Assembly (NCBI RefSeq): GCF_001635455.1 | Contig: NZ_LWEH01000140.1 | Location: forward strand, 55,444-119,443 | Reading direction: 5' to 3' | From: Vibrio sp. HI00D65 | GTDB taxonomy: Bacteria; Pseudomonadota; Gammaproteobacteria; Enterobacterales; Vibrionaceae | Length of the DNA: 64,000 bases | In this document: one piece after another, positions 9,283-19,090 of the stretch | How the letters are laid out: the number at the start of each line of letters is the position of its first letter | How positions within the stretch are numbered: position 1 is the stretch's first letter | Notes under the pieces: generated by a model | The model's input: the letters and a program-made list of their open reading frames with translations, nothing else | The model's database searches: none | Told to the model about the DNA's origin: nothing | Translations under genes and position numbers: made by a program

Positions 9283-10563
9283 CTACTCTGCAACAGCAGC
9301 TTGATTGTCTGAGTTGCTGTAAATCAACAGTGGCTCTGACTCACCATTGATTACCGACTCATCAATCACAACTTTGCTTACATCAGTTGAAGATGGCAGT
9401 TCGTACATCGTTTCTAGTAAAACACCCTCCAAAATAGAACGTAGACCACGAGCGCCCGTTTTACGGCTCATCGCTTTCTTAGCGATCGCACGTAACGCGT
9501 CTTCGCGGAACTCTAGCTCTGTATCCTCTAGCTCAAATAATGCTGCGTACTGTTTAGTCAGTGCATTCTTCGGCTCACAAAGGATTTGGATTAGCGCTTC
9601 TTCATCAAGCTCTGTCAATGTGGTCGTAACAGGTAGACGACCAATGAATTCTGGGATTAGACCATACTTCACTAGATCTTCAGGTTCTACTTGAGTGAAC
9701 AGTTCACCAATCGTTTTGGTTTCATCTTTTGAACGCACTTCAGCGCCAAAGCCGATACCAGAACCTGTTTCTACACGTTGTTCAATCACTTTATCTAGGC
9801 CAGCAAATGCACCACCACAGATAAATAGGATCTTAGACGTATCCACTTGCAAGAACTCTTGCTGTGGATGCTTACGACCACCTTGTGGTGGAACAGAAGC
9901 AACTGTACCTTCAACAAGTTTTAGTAGAGCTTGCTGTACACCTTCACCAGACACGTCACGCGTGATTGATGGGTTTTCAGCTTTACGAGAAATCTTGTCG
10001 ATTTCATCGATGTAAACAATGCCGCGTTCCGCTTTCGCTACGTCGTAATCACATTTCTGAAGCAACTTCTGGATGATGTTTTCAACATCTTCACCCACGT
10101 AACCCGCTTCGGTTAGTGTAGTTGCGTCTGCCATTGTGAAAGGAACGTCTAGGAAACGAGCCAGTGTTTCAGCCAGTAGCGTTTTACCACTTCCGGTAGG
10201 ACCGATAAGAAGAATGTTACTCTTACCTAGTTCTACGCCTTCAGCTGTCGTATCACCATTACGTAAACGCTTGTAGTGGTTATATACTGCAACTGCTAGC
10301 ACTTTTTTCGCGTATTCTTGACCGATTACATAGTCATCAAGGTGCTCACGAATCTCACGCGGCGTTGGCAGCGATTCAGATTCTTTCTTAGGAAGAACAT
10401 CTTTGATTTCTTCACGAATAATGTCGTTACAAAGATCGACACATTCATCACAAATGTAAACAGAAGGACCTGCGATTAACTTGCGAACTTCGTGCTGGCT
10501 TTTGCCACAGAAAGAGCAGTAAAGCAGTTTACCGCTACCACCCTCTTTGCTTTTATCTGTCAT
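9283..10563 (-). CDS. clpX: ATP-dependent Clp protease ATP-binding subunit ClpX
   Basis: A 426-residue AAA+ unfoldase that feeds tagged substrates to ClpP. The N-terminal zinc domain shows the four cysteines in CSFCGKS and CDECVDLC. The AAA+ core has Walker [16 protein letters not shown], the pore loop GYVGEDVEN, and Walker [11 protein letters not shown]. The ClpP-contacting loop IGF is seen in [10 protein letters not shown]. The arginine-rich sensor region [14 protein letters not shown] is also present. AGAGGTTAGCGA precedes the ATG. It follows clpP by 82 bases on the same strand without a clear terminator between, the usual clpP-clpX operon. Confidence 0.98.
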   Translation of the reverse strand: MTDKSKEGGSGKLLYCSFCGKSQHEVRKLIAGPSVYICDECVDLCNDIIREEIKDVLPKKESESLPTPREIREHLDDYVIGQEYAKKVLAVAVYNHYKRLRNGDTTAEGVELGKSNILLIGPTGSGKTLLAETLARFLDVPFTMADATTLTEAGYVGEDVENIIQKLLQKCDYDVAKAERGIVYIDEIDKISRKAENPSITRDVSGEGVQQALLKLVEGTVASVPPQGGRKHPQQEFLQVDTSKILFICGGAFAGLDKVIEQRVETGSGIGFGAEVRSKDETKTIGELFTQVEPEDLVKYGLIPEFIGRLPVTTTLTELDEEALIQILCEPKNALTKQYAALFELEDTELEFREDALRAIAKKAMSRKTGARGLRSILEGVLLETMYELPSSTDVSKVVIDESVINGESEPLLIYSNSDNQAAVAE

Positions 10564-10645
10564 TCGCTAACCTCTTAGCCTTTACTCTCTATGGTTTGAG
10601 TGTATATCAATTTGCATCACTTTGCGTCAAACAATTGCCCTGCAA

Positions 10646-11272
10646 TTATTGACCGCGGTGATTAAGAACTGAATCCACTAAACCGTATTCTACTGCTTGA
10701 TCAGCAGACATGAAATTGTCACGATCTGTATCACGCTCAACAACTTCTAGAGGCTGACCAGTGTGCTCTGCCAATAGTTTGTTTAGCTTTTGTTTGATCG
10801 TTAGGATCTCTTGCGCGTGAATCTGAATATCAGACGCTTGGCCTTGGAAGCCGCCAAGTGGCTGGTGAATCATTACGCGTGAGTTTGGAAGCACGTGACG
10901 CTTACCTGGAGTACCACCCGCTAGTAAGAATGCGCCCATAGAACAAGCTTGACCCATACATACTGTGCTCACGTTTGGCTTGATGAACTGCATTGTGTCG
11001 TAGATTGACATACCAGCTGTTACGCTACCGCCCGGCGAGTTGATGTAAAGGTAGATATCTTTGTCTGGGTTTTCAGATTCCAAGAAAAGCAGTTGAGCCA
11101 CGACAAGATTTGCCATGTGGTCTTCCACTTGACCTGTTAAGAAAATGATTCGTTCTTTTAATAGACGAGAATAAATATCGTAAGAACGTTCACCACGGGA
11201 AGTCTGTTCAACCACCATAGGAACTAGTGCGTCCATAATCGATGGCATTGTATTTTTTTCTTGGTAGCTCAT
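10646..11272 (-). CDS. clpP: ATP-dependent Clp protease proteolytic subunit ClpP
   Basis: A 208-residue serine peptidase that forms the tetradecameric chamber docked by ClpX. The catalytic triad is visible: Ser111 in ACSMGAF, His136 in MIHQPLGG, and an aspartate in DRDNFMSA. The numbering equals the E. coli precursor, and the first dozen residues are expected to be removed by self-processing. AGGGA precedes the ATG. It is followed by clpX and preceded by tig, from which it is separated by an imperfect hairpin that may reduce but not abolish read-through. Confidence 0.98.
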
Positions 11273-11285
11273 ATTCTTATGTCCC

Positions 11286-11325
11286 TAAAATAAATGGCCC
11301 GAATGATAAAATCATACGGACCATT
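11286..11325 (-). terminator. Hairpin between tig and clpP (terminator or attenuator)
   Basis: On the minus strand the arms AATGGTCCGTATGAT and ATCATTCGGGCCATT pair with a few mismatches or wobbles around TTT, followed by TATTTTAG. The T run is interrupted, so partial termination between tig and clpP is likely. Confidence 0.65.
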
Positions 11326-11377
11326 GTTAGCAGAATTGTCGACCGTACGTCAACCTTCTACGTCAGATATTACTATA

Positions 11378-12676
11378 TTAAGCAGGTTGCTGATTCATTA
11401 GCTCGTTGAAGCTAACTTCTTTATCAGAAACTTGAGCTTTAGCAATGATTGCATCAATAGCTTGCTCTTCTAGAGCAACGTTGCGCATGTTGTTCATCAT
11501 TTGCTCGTTTTGCTCGTAGTAAGCAATAACTTCAGATGGATCTTCGTATGCTGTAGCCATCTCTTCAATGATAGCTTTAACTTTCTCGTCGTCAGCTTTT
11601 AGTTCTTCAGTCTTGATTACTTCACCAAGTAGAAGACCTACAACTACGCGACGTTTAGCTTGCTCTTCGAACAGCTCACGTGGAAGTTGGTCAGCAGCTT
11701 CAGTGTTGCCACCGAAACGTTGAGCAGCTTGTTGACGTAGAACACCGATCTCTTGATCGATTAGAGCAGAAGGTACGTCGATGTTGTTTTCGTTAACTAG
11801 ACCGTCGATAGCTTGCTCTTTGATGCGGTTCTTAACAGCTTGCTTAAGCTCACGCTCCATGTTCTTACGAACTTCAGCTTTAAGACCTTCAACGCCGTCA
11901 GTTGCACCGAACTTAGCAACGAATTCTTCGTTTAGTTCTGGAAGTTCACGAGCTTCAACTTTGTTTACTTTGATTGCAAACTTAGCTGCTTTACCCTTTA
12001 GGTTTTCAGCGTGGTAATCTTCTGGGAAGTTTACGTCGATTTCGAATTCCATACCTGCTGTTTTACCAACGATACCGTCTTCAAAACCAGGGATCATGCG
12101 ACCAGCGCCCATCTCTAGTGGGAAGTTCTCAGCTTTACCGCCTTCGAACTCTTCACCGTCGATAGAACCAACGAAGTCGATAGTTGCACGAGAACCAGCG
12201 TCAGCTGCAGTGTCAACTTCAGTCCAAGTTGCTTGCTGCTTACGTAGAGTTTCGATCATCTCTTCAACGTCTGCATCTTTAACTTCTACTGCTGGCTTCT
12301 CAACAGCGATGTTTTCTAGACCTTTCAGCTCAACTTCTGGGTAAACTTCAAAAGTTGCGTTGAATACTAGGTCAGCGCCTTCGTTGTTTTCAACTGGTGC
12401 GAAAGTTGGTGCGCCAGCTGGGTTGATTTTCTCTTTAACGATCGCTTCGATGAAGTGACGTTGCATTACTTCGCCCATCACGTCTTGACGTACTGCTTTG
12501 CCGTACATTTTAGCAACCATCTTCATTGGCACTTTGCCTTTACGGAAACCATCGAAACGACGATTTTTCGCGATGTTGCGTAGTTCAGCTGTAACTGCAT
12601 CTTCGATGTTAGCAGCAGGAACAGTAATATTTAGACGGCGCTCTAAGCCTTCTAGCGTTTCAACAGTAACTTGCAT
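11378..12676 (-). CDS. tig: Trigger factor (ribosome-associated chaperone)
   Basis: A 432-residue chaperone and peptidyl-prolyl isomerase that binds at the ribosome exit tunnel. The N-terminal domain carries the ribosome-docking loop GFRKGKVP (near residues 43-50). The FKBP-like domain follows at about 150-245 ([20 protein letters not shown]), and a helical C-terminal arm region completes it. Length equals that of E. coli Tig. GAGG lies 12 bases before the ATG. It is the first gene of the tig/clpP/clpX/lon block, with 665 bases of non-coding sequence upstream. Confidence 0.97.
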   Translation of the reverse strand: MQVTVETLEGLERRLNITVPAANIEDAVTAELRNIAKNRRFDGFRKGKVPMKMVAKMYGKAVRQDVMGEVMQRHFIEAIVKEKINPAGAPTFAPVENNEGADLVFNATFEVYPEVELKGLENIAVEKPAVEVKDADVEEMIETLRKQQATWTEVDTAADAGSRATIDFVGSIDGEEFEGGKAENFPLEMGAGRMIPGFEDGIVGKTAGMEFEIDVNFPEDYHAENLKGKAAKFAIKVNKVEARELPELNEEFVAKFGATDGVEGLKAEVRKNMERELKQAVKNRIKEQAIDGLVNENNIDVPSALIDQEIGVLRQQAAQRFGGNTEAADQLPRELFEEQAKRRVVVGLLLGEVIKTEELKADDEKVKAIIEEMATAYEDPSEVIAYYEQNEQMMNNMRNVALEEQAIDAIIAKAQVSDKEVSFNELMNQQPA

Positions 12677-13341
12677 TATATAAACCTCAAAACTGGCTCA
12701 GTAATCTGAGCATATGAGCCGTAACTTAGCTTTAATTCAAAAGCCGACGTTGTTGGCTGCATCCTTGTGTAGTGCTCTATCCGAACACCTAATTTAAAAT
12801 CGAGCATTGATGTTTGAATTGATCATTCAACCAAACAACAGACTAATCAGCGATATCTTCATCTTCACATACTTATTAAAATCTCAGTTTTCACTCGCTA
12901 TTAAAAAGCAGCGAAGCTTGTTTTCGGAAACAAGAAAGGTATCTCCGATTAGCCTCAGGACAGAAATTTTAGACGCGACATTCTAGCGATCTGTTTAATC
13001 TCTGTCGAGCCGTTCACCTCTGCTTAATGATGAATGCTCTAAATTCGTCCAACTAAATGATACAAAAACGTTCAGAACATCACTTAGCACAACAGAAATG
13101 GGGACAATAGCGACTTTTTCAAGGGAATCGAGGGCTTTTTTTGCTAAAAAACTTAAAAAGAGATCTTGCTCTTGTTTTACCCCTCAGAGTCGATAACTTT
13201 TTCAACAATCTCCTTTACAAAGCCTTAACCTAACTCCATCTACTGGCTCTCTATTTTCAGCAAAAACTACCGCTAATTGCTGTGCTGAATGAGAGAAAGC
13301 AAGCTTTATATTGTTGCCCCCCGATTTAGCGGAGAACCTGC
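12677..13341. other. Intergenic region between divergent tig and dctB
   Basis: 665 bases without a credible gene. It must hold the tig and dctB promoters, but no near-consensus -35/-10 pair stood out. One compact hairpin is visible at 12917-12934 (CTTGTTT, TCGG loop, AAACAAG), and an imperfect palindrome TTGAAT/ATTCAA lies near 12810-12830. No tRNA-like fold or ribosome-binding site with an ORF was found. Confidence 0.5.
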
Positions 13342-15135
13342 ATGTTTCAAGCTTCGAGAATTCGTATCCTGTTATTGAGCGCCTACAGCGCCTTGATGAT
13401 CCTTGGTGGCCACTGGGTATGGAATACGAGCCATCAAAGTTTGTTGAATGATCACCAATCTAACTTAGACCGCTTTTCCGTCCACATTGCCAGCCAATTA
13501 GATAAGTTTGCCCATATCCCTGAGCTGCTTTCGCAGGATAAAGAGCTGGTTGATGCCCTGCACTCACCAAGTAACACTGCTCAAATAGAACTCACCAATC
13601 GCTATCTAGAGCACGTTAACAGTGTGATTCAGGCGTCTGACACCTACTTATTGGATAGCATCGGTACCACTATCGCGGCCAGTAACTGGAACCTAAAACA
13701 TTCTTTTGTTGGGCGTAACTTTGCCTTTCGCCCTTATTACCAACAAGCCATTCAAGGGCATGAAAAGCAATACTTTGCTTTAGGTTCAACTTCAGGAAAG
13801 AGAGGCTACTATTACTCTTATCCGGTCTCTTATGCTGCGGAAATAATTGGTGTAATTGTAGTAAAAATGGATTTGTCTTCGATTGAAGCGAGCTGGCAAG
13901 GTAAACAGAGCTTTTTTGTCGCGGATGATAAAGACCAGATTATTTTTATGTCGAGCAATCCCGAATGGCTATTCAAAAGTCTTCAGCCTCTCGATGATGC
14001 ACAACAAGTTCGCATTCGCGAGAACCAGCAATACCTCGATACCCAGATTGAAAGCCTTCACTTCTCTGGCGAACTTGAGGGCGCGACCAGCAGCATTCGT
14101 TCACCTCACCCTTTAGTTAGAGAAAAGTTTTTTACCTCTTCACGCTTTCTACCTGACCCTGGATTAACGGTCAGGGTCTTCTCTCCTACCCACTTGGTTT
14201 GGTGGGATTTAGTCGCCTACATGGTGGTATTGAGCTTAGTATTCGCGATTATTTATCTTGTCATCCAGCTTAACCTTCATCGCCAACACCGACGCGCTCA
14301 GATCGACAGATTACAGTCTGAAGCGAATCAGAAGCTAGAGTTCCAAGTACTCGAAAGAACCTCTGAGTTGCATGGAGAGATCAAACAACGTATTGAAACC
14401 GAGCGAGTATTGAGACATACCCAAGACGAGCTCATCCAAGCAGCCAAACTTGCGGTATTGGGTCAGATGTCAGCCAGTATTAGTCATGAGTTGAATAACC
14501 CTCTCGCGGCTATTCGCAGCTATGCCGAAAATGGGCGACTGTTTCTGGCTAAAGAGAAAATAGATCGAGTCGATGACAACTTATCGCGTATTTCAGCACT
14601 TACCGAGCGTATGGCTAAAATCAGCGACCAGCTACGCTCCTTTGCTAAAAAGTCAACCGCTGAAGAGCTGCACACCTTGCAAATACTGCCCATTCTTAAC
14701 TCATCTAAAGAACTGATGAAACCTCAGTTCAAAAGTGAGCGAGTTAACCTTAATGAACTACCCGAAACCTTTGATGCCTCAGTGCTCGCTAACGCCATTC
14801 AACTGGAACAGGTCATCATCAACCTGCTCACCAATGCAGTTCAGGCAATGGAAAGCCAAGACGATAAGCAATTAGCCGTTTTGTTAGAACTCAAAGAAAC
14901 GGAAGAGGCTCAAGATAACACGCTACTGATTCACATCGATGACAACGGGCCTGGCTTTACATCTTCATCAAGCGGTAACTTTTTCGAGCCTTTCCACACC
15001 ACCAAGAAGAACGGACTTGGACTGGGTTTATCGATATCTCAGCAAATAATCAGCGGAATTAACGGCAAGCTCACAACAGGAACCAGTCCACAAGGTGGTG
15101 CTCGATTTAGCATTGAGTTACCCGTTATTGAGTAA
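13342..15135 (+). CDS. dctB: C4-dicarboxylate sensor histidine kinase DctB
   Basis: A 597-residue membrane histidine kinase. Helix 1 is at about residues 8-26, a periplasmic double-Cache sensor fills 30-285, helix 2 is at about 287-310. A coiled coil then leads to the kinase core. The phosphorylated histidine is His382 in SASISHELNNPLAAIRSY; the N box is NLLTNAVQAM, and the ATP lid shows DDNGPGF and GLGLGLS. Architecture and adjacent genes identify DctB, which senses C4-dicarboxylates such as succinate and phosphorylates DctD. GCGGAGA precedes the ATG. It is divergent from tig and 144 bases ahead of dctD on the same strand. Confidence 0.93.
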   Translation: MFQASRIRILLLSAYSALMILGGHWVWNTSHQSLLNDHQSNLDRFSVHIASQLDKFAHIPELLSQDKELVDALHSPSNTAQIELTNRYLEHVNSVIQASDTYLLDSIGTTIAASNWNLKHSFVGRNFAFRPYYQQAIQGHEKQYFALGSTSGKRGYYYSYPVSYAAEIIGVIVVKMDLSSIEASWQGKQSFFVADDKDQIIFMSSNPEWLFKSLQPLDDAQQVRIRENQQYLDTQIESLHFSGELEGATSSIRSPHPLVREKFFTSSRFLPDPGLTVRVFSPTHLVWWDLVAYMVVLSLVFAIIYLVIQLNLHRQHRRAQIDRLQSEANQKLEFQVLERTSELHGEIKQRIETERVLRHTQDELIQAAKLAVLGQMSASISHELNNPLAAIRSYAENGRLFLAKEKIDRVDDNLSRISALTERMAKISDQLRSFAKKSTAEELHTLQILPILNSSKELMKPQFKSERVNLNELPETFDASVLANAIQLEQVIINLLTNAVQAMESQDDKQLAVLLELKETEEAQDNTLLIHIDDNGPGFTSSSSGNFFEPFHTTKKNGLGLGLSISQQIISGINGKLTTGTSPQGGARFSIELPVIE

Positions 15136-15279
15136 CAGCAAGAGCAACAGCGAGAACTTCAAAGACAAAAGAATAAGCACCAACATACTAAGCAAAAACA
15201 ACAGACTGAGATTCGCCCACTCAAATAAGAGCGAACAAAAACTCAGCAATAATTAGCATAAAAGAGCAAAGGAATAACT

Positions 15280-16614
15280 ATGTGTCACGTCTATTTCATT
15301 GATGATGAATCCGACCTAAGAATAGCGATTGAGCAGAGTTTTGAGCTCGCGGATATTAACGCCGAATTCTTTCCCGATGCGGAATCAGCTTTGCTCGCGA
15401 TTCAAGACAACGGGTTACCTCATGTGATCATTACCGATATCTGTCTACCCGGTATCTCTGGCCATGACTTGCTCAACACTGTCATGCATAAAGACACAGA
15501 GATTCCCGTCATCATGATCACAGGGCACGGTGACATCTCGATGGCAGTACAAGCGATTCAAGACGGTGCCTACGATTTTATCGAGAAACCTTTTACCAAT
15601 GAGCGCTTGATAGAGACCACCAAACGCGCCATTGAAAAGCACCAGCTTACCTTGGAAAACCTCGAGCTAAAACGCTCACTCAAAGCCAGTAAAACCCTTG
15701 GGCCAAGAATCATTGGTGATAGTCAGTCCATGACTGAGCTTCGCTCTGTGATTACACATGTCGCCGACACCAACGCCGATATCTTGTTATTTGGCGAGAC
15801 AGGCACAGGTAAAGAGCTGGTCGCACGCTCCCTACATGAGCAAAGCAGCCGCAGAGAACAAAACTTTGTCGCTCTAAACTGTGGAGCCGTTCCTGAAAAC
15901 CTAATTGAGAGTGAGCTCTACGGCCATGAAAAAGGTGCATTCACAGGTGCAGAGAGTAAACGTGTGGGTAAGTTTGAGTTTGCTCAAGGTGGAACCCTGT
16001 TCTTGGATGAAATAGAATCCATGCCGATGCAAGCACAGATACGCCTGCTGCGCGTGTTACAAGAGCGAGTGATTGAACGCATTGGATCTAACCAGTTACT
16101 CCCTTTGGATATACGCGTCATTGCTGCTACCAAAGTAGACCTTAAGAGAGCCGCAACGGAAGGCACTTTTAGACAAGACCTCTACTATCGTCTTAATGTT
16201 GTAACTCTTGATTTGCCGCCACTTCGCAGCCGCAAAGAGGATATCGCTACCCTCTTCCACCACTTTTTACTGGTTGCCGCAGCTCGCTATGGCAAAACCG
16301 CACAGGCACTTCCACGCAGCGACCTTCACAAGCTCATCACCCATGACTGGCCGGGAAACGTACGAGAACTGAGGAATACCGCTGAACGCTTTATCTTACT
16401 TGGTAAACTTGCACAGCTGGGAGATACGGTTGAACAGGAATGCTGTCCTAGCCTCGCTGATCAGGTCGCAAGCTTTGAAAAGTCCGTCATTGAACAAGCT
16501 TTGAGCGATAACGAAGGCAGTATCAAGCTAACAATGGAGCTGCTTAACGTACCGCGTAAAACGCTCTACGACAAGATGCAACGCTACCACATCGACAAAG
16601 ACGATTTTAAGTAA
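15280..16614 (+). CDS. dctD: C4-dicarboxylate sigma-54-dependent response regulator DctD
   Basis: A 444-residue NtrC-family activator. The receiver domain (1-120) has the phospho-acceptor Asp53 in ITDICLPG. The AAA+ domain shows Walker A GETGTGKE and the sigma-54 contact loop GAFTGA. The C-terminus is a Fis-type helix-turn-helix ending in LLNVPRKTLYDKMQRY. It should activate the dctPQM promoter at 20145-20160, which is of the sigma-54 type, from upstream sites. AAAGGAATAACT precedes the ATG. The 144-base gap from dctB contains no obvious terminator, so co-transcription is likely. Confidence 0.94.
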   Translation: MCHVYFIDDESDLRIAIEQSFELADINAEFFPDAESALLAIQDNGLPHVIITDICLPGISGHDLLNTVMHKDTEIPVIMITGHGDISMAVQAIQDGAYDFIEKPFTNERLIETTKRAIEKHQLTLENLELKRSLKASKTLGPRIIGDSQSMTELRSVITHVADTNADILLFGETGTGKELVARSLHEQSSRREQNFVALNCGAVPENLIESELYGHEKGAFTGAESKRVGKFEFAQGGTLFLDEIESMPMQAQIRLLRVLQERVIERIGSNQLLPLDIRVIAATKVDLKRAATEGTFRQDLYYRLNVVTLDLPPLRSRKEDIATLFHHFLLVAAARYGKTAQALPRSDLHKLITHDWPGNVRELRNTAERFILLGKLAQLGDTVEQECCPSLADQVASFEKSVIEQALSDNEGSIKLTMELLNVPRKTLYDKMQRYHIDKDDFK

Positions 16615-16712
16615 TGAACGACCTTCTGCAGATTTAGGCTCTAAGTTGGCAGAGATGCATCAGCTCAACCATACTTTCATTATCTAATTAACAACACAAA
16701 TACAGTTAGGTC

Positions 16713-16892
16713 ATGAACGAGAAAACAACAGTTCCTGCGATATCCGATACCGTTTTGATCGATGGGCATTACGAAGAAGAGAAGCGTTCGGGGCGCGAGC
16801 GACGAAAAAGTAACGTTCGTTGGAAAGGTTACGACAGAAGAAACAAAACCTCTCGTCGTGATCCAGGCAACAAAATAGATGAAAAGGTTTAA
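16713..16892 (+). CDS. Small arginine-rich hypothetical protein (59 aa)
   Basis: A 59-residue reading frame in the gap between dctD and dctM. It is basic and polar in the middle and C-terminus, with clusters such as RSGRERRKSN and GYDRRNKTSRRDPG, no membrane helix and no signal peptide. AGG lies only two bases before the ATG, so the ribosome-binding site is poor. Its stop codon sits in the loop of a perfect 13-pair inverted repeat that probably terminates the transcript. I do not recognise a family. The non-repetitive composition and the fit to the terminator argue that it is real; the weak start argues caution. Confidence 0.55.
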   Translation: MNEKTTVPAISDTVLIDGHYEEEKRSGRERRKSNVRWKGYDRRNKTSRRDPGNKIDEKV

Positions 16893-16905
16893 CTTTTCAT
16901 CTATT
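16874..16905. terminator. Perfect 13-pair inverted repeat between convergent genes
   Basis: AATAGATGAAAAG and CTTTTCATCTATT pair perfectly around GTTTAA. The loop contains the last Val codon and stop codon of the 59-residue gene. It lies between that gene (plus strand) and the dctM stop (minus strand) and may serve both, although the T runs are short. Confidence 0.65.
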
Positions 16906-16934
16906 CATTGAGGGTAAAGCTGCAAATAATTGTG

Positions 16935-18296
16935 TTATTTAGTGATGATTTCCGGCCCCATCAAGGTGGTTGGCAACCAAGTTGATACCCAAGGCACGTA
17001 AGTTACGATTATCAAGAACAAGAACATCACACCAACCCACGGCAGCGCCGCCTTCACCACATTCATCATCGACATCTTGGCGACACCAGCTGTCACAAAT
17101 AGGTTAAGCCCAACAGGCGGCGTTATCATGCCAATCTCCATGTTAACGACCATCATGATACCAAGGTGAATTGGGTCAATACCCAGCGCAATCGCGATAG
17201 GGAAAACCAGTGGTGCAACAATGATCAACAGACCTGATGGCTCCATGAACTGACCACCAATCAACAGGAGCACGTTCACCACAATCAAAAAGGTGATTGG
17301 GCCAAGACCCGCCGATAGCATAGATTCTGTGATCATCTGTGGAATACGTTCTTCTGTTAGAACGTGCTTCAGAATCAGAGCGTTCGCAATGATAAACAGC
17401 AGCATGATCGTCAGCTTACCTGCGTCATACAGCGTATCTTTGGTATCTTTGTGGAAGAAGGTTTGGAACACTTTAACCAGTGCTGGCTTGGTGTTGTTCT
17501 TATCCGCAAAAGGCCCCATATCTTTGTAGATAAAGTTAGCGATAAAGAAGGCATACACCGCTGCCACTGCCGCAGCTTCGGTTGGAGTAAAGATACCACC
17601 GTAGATACCACCAAGAATGATGACAATCAGTAGCAAGCCCCAACTCGCGTCTTTTGCAGCGGCGAACATTTCACCCCACCCAACAAACGGCTGAGCTGGG
17701 ATCTTCTTAATACGAGCTGCAATGTAAATAGCGATCATCAGCATCACGCCAGCCAGCAAGCCTGGGATCACGCCACCAAGGAACATACGACCTACCGATA
17801 CATCGGTTGCTGCTGCGTAAACCACCATTACGATTGATGGCGGAATCAAGATGCCCAAAGTACCGGCATTACAGATAACGCCTGCAGCAAACTCTTTTGA
17901 GTAACCATTTTTGATCATACCTGCGATAACGATACTACCGATTGCCACTACCGTTGCTGGTGAAGAGCCAGACAGCGCAGCGAACATCATACATGCCACA
18001 ACCGACGCCATCGCCAAGCCACCACGGAACCAGCCAACCATCGCGATAGCGAAACGAATAATACGTTTCGCCACGCCACCAGTGGACATAAAGCTAGAAG
18101 CCAAGATAAAGAAAGGAATCGCTAACAGTGTGTAGTGACCTGCAAAAGCATTAAACAGAGTTTGTGCAACCGATGCCAATGACGCATCTGAATGCATCAA
18201 CAAAAACAGGATGCTTGATAAACCGAGGGAAATCGCAATTGGCACACCGACCAACATAAAAGCAATTACCATCAAAAATAGATATAACATTGCCAT
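16935..18296 (-). CDS. dctM: C4-dicarboxylate TRAP transporter large permease DctM
   Basis: A 453-residue inner-membrane protein with about a dozen hydrophobic helices. It is the large, sodium-coupled transport subunit of a TRAP system. Family segments include GVPIAISLGLSS, the AALSGSSPATVVAIGSI loop, LGILIPPSIVMVVYA and MITPPVGLNLFV. A hydrophilic loop at about 265-300 is typical of the DctM subfamily. GGAAGACTAATC precedes the ATG; the gene begins two bases after the dctQ stop, so it is translated with dctQ. Confidence 0.95.
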   Translation of the reverse strand: MAMLYLFLMVIAFMLVGVPIAISLGLSSILFLLMHSDASLASVAQTLFNAFAGHYTLLAIPFFILASSFMSTGGVAKRIIRFAIAMVGWFRGGLAMASVVACMMFAALSGSSPATVVAIGSIVIAGMIKNGYSKEFAAGVICNAGTLGILIPPSIVMVVYAAATDVSVGRMFLGGVIPGLLAGVMLMIAIYIAARIKKIPAQPFVGWGEMFAAAKDASWGLLLIVIILGGIYGGIFTPTEAAAVAAVYAFFIANFIYKDMGPFADKNNTKPALVKVFQTFFHKDTKDTLYDAGKLTIMLLFIIANALILKHVLTEERIPQMITESMLSAGLGPITFLIVVNVLLLIGGQFMEPSGLLIIVAPLVFPIAIALGIDPIHLGIMMVVNMEIGMITPPVGLNLFVTAGVAKMSMMNVVKAALPWVGVMFLFLIIVTYVPWVSTWLPTTLMGPEIITK

Positions 18297-18298
18297 GA

Positions 18299-19024
18299 TT
18301 AGTCTTCCTTACCGTTAGGCTTTGTACCCGACACGTTGGTCTTGTTGTTCGTAGTCGAATCCAATACTGCAGTCGCGTCTTCGTCAGAACCCGCAAGCAC
18401 ATCCGCTTTCAACGCATCCAGCTCTTCTTCGGCCTCATGACCTGCAATCATGCGGTCGAGTTTGCCCGTCACAACTTGGTAAGCAATTTGGATGAATCGG
18501 AACGTTAGTAATGCCATACCAATCGGCAATGCCATGTAAGGAATAAAGCGTGGCAACTTTTCGTATCGCTCACCTTCATTCAGCCAGTCAGCAAGAAACT
18601 GCAGCATCTCTGGCATTGGGATATCATCGGTTTCATACCATGCGCGATCGGTCGCGAATGGGTACCAATAATTCCATGAGCCGATGAGAAGTAAGATTGA
18701 AAAGACAAGACAGCTAGTAACAGCAATTAACGCGTACACCTTGCGTAGCTTTTCAGGGGCAAGGTTGATTATGACATCAACGCCAATGTGAAAGTGTTTT
18801 TTAACACCGTAAGAAGCGCCTACTAATACCATCCATGCAAACATGAATACTGTCAGTTCCAATGCCCATAAAATATTGTCGTTGAACGCGTATCGAAAGA
18901 CCACGTTCGCAAAAGTTAGCAGGGTCATAGCACCTAGAAAGAAGGCTATTAAAAACTCTTCAATTGAATCGGTGACTCTTCCGACTTTGGAAAATAAAGA
19001 CTGTTCCATTTGAGACTGTTCCAT
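18299..19024 (-). CDS. dctQ: C4-dicarboxylate TRAP transporter small permease DctQ
   Basis: A 241-residue inner-membrane protein with four main hydrophobic helices, the small subunit that partners DctM. The segment ALELTVFMFAWMVLVGASYGVKKHFHIGVD, quoted in part as AWMVLVGASYGVKKH, is the conserved second and third helix region. The C-terminus carries a long hydrophilic, acidic tail of about 50 residues (AEEELDALKAD onward), longer than in many DctQ proteins. GCGGAG precedes the ATG at 19024; a second ATG five codons later is possible. It sits between dctP and dctM in the usual P-Q-M order. Confidence 0.92.
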   Translation of the reverse strand: MEQSQMEQSLFSKVGRVTDSIEEFLIAFFLGAMTLLTFANVVFRYAFNDNILWALELTVFMFAWMVLVGASYGVKKHFHIGVDVIINLAPEKLRKVYALIAVTSCLVFSILLLIGSWNYWYPFATDRAWYETDDIPMPEMLQFLADWLNEGERYEKLPRFIPYMALPIGMALLTFRFIQIAYQVVTGKLDRMIAGHEAEEELDALKADVLAGSDEDATAVLDSTTNNKTNVSGTKPNGKED

Positions 19025-19090
19025 AAAATGCTCCGCTTATAATTGTTTTAATAAAGGGCAGCGGTAGAGAGCCGCCGCCCTATAGCGGTG

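Noticed and set aside
12677-13341. Possible tRNA or small gene in the tig-dctB gap
   Set aside because: No cloverleaf arms or T-loop motif and no ORF with a ribosome-binding site; only one short hairpin is visible.
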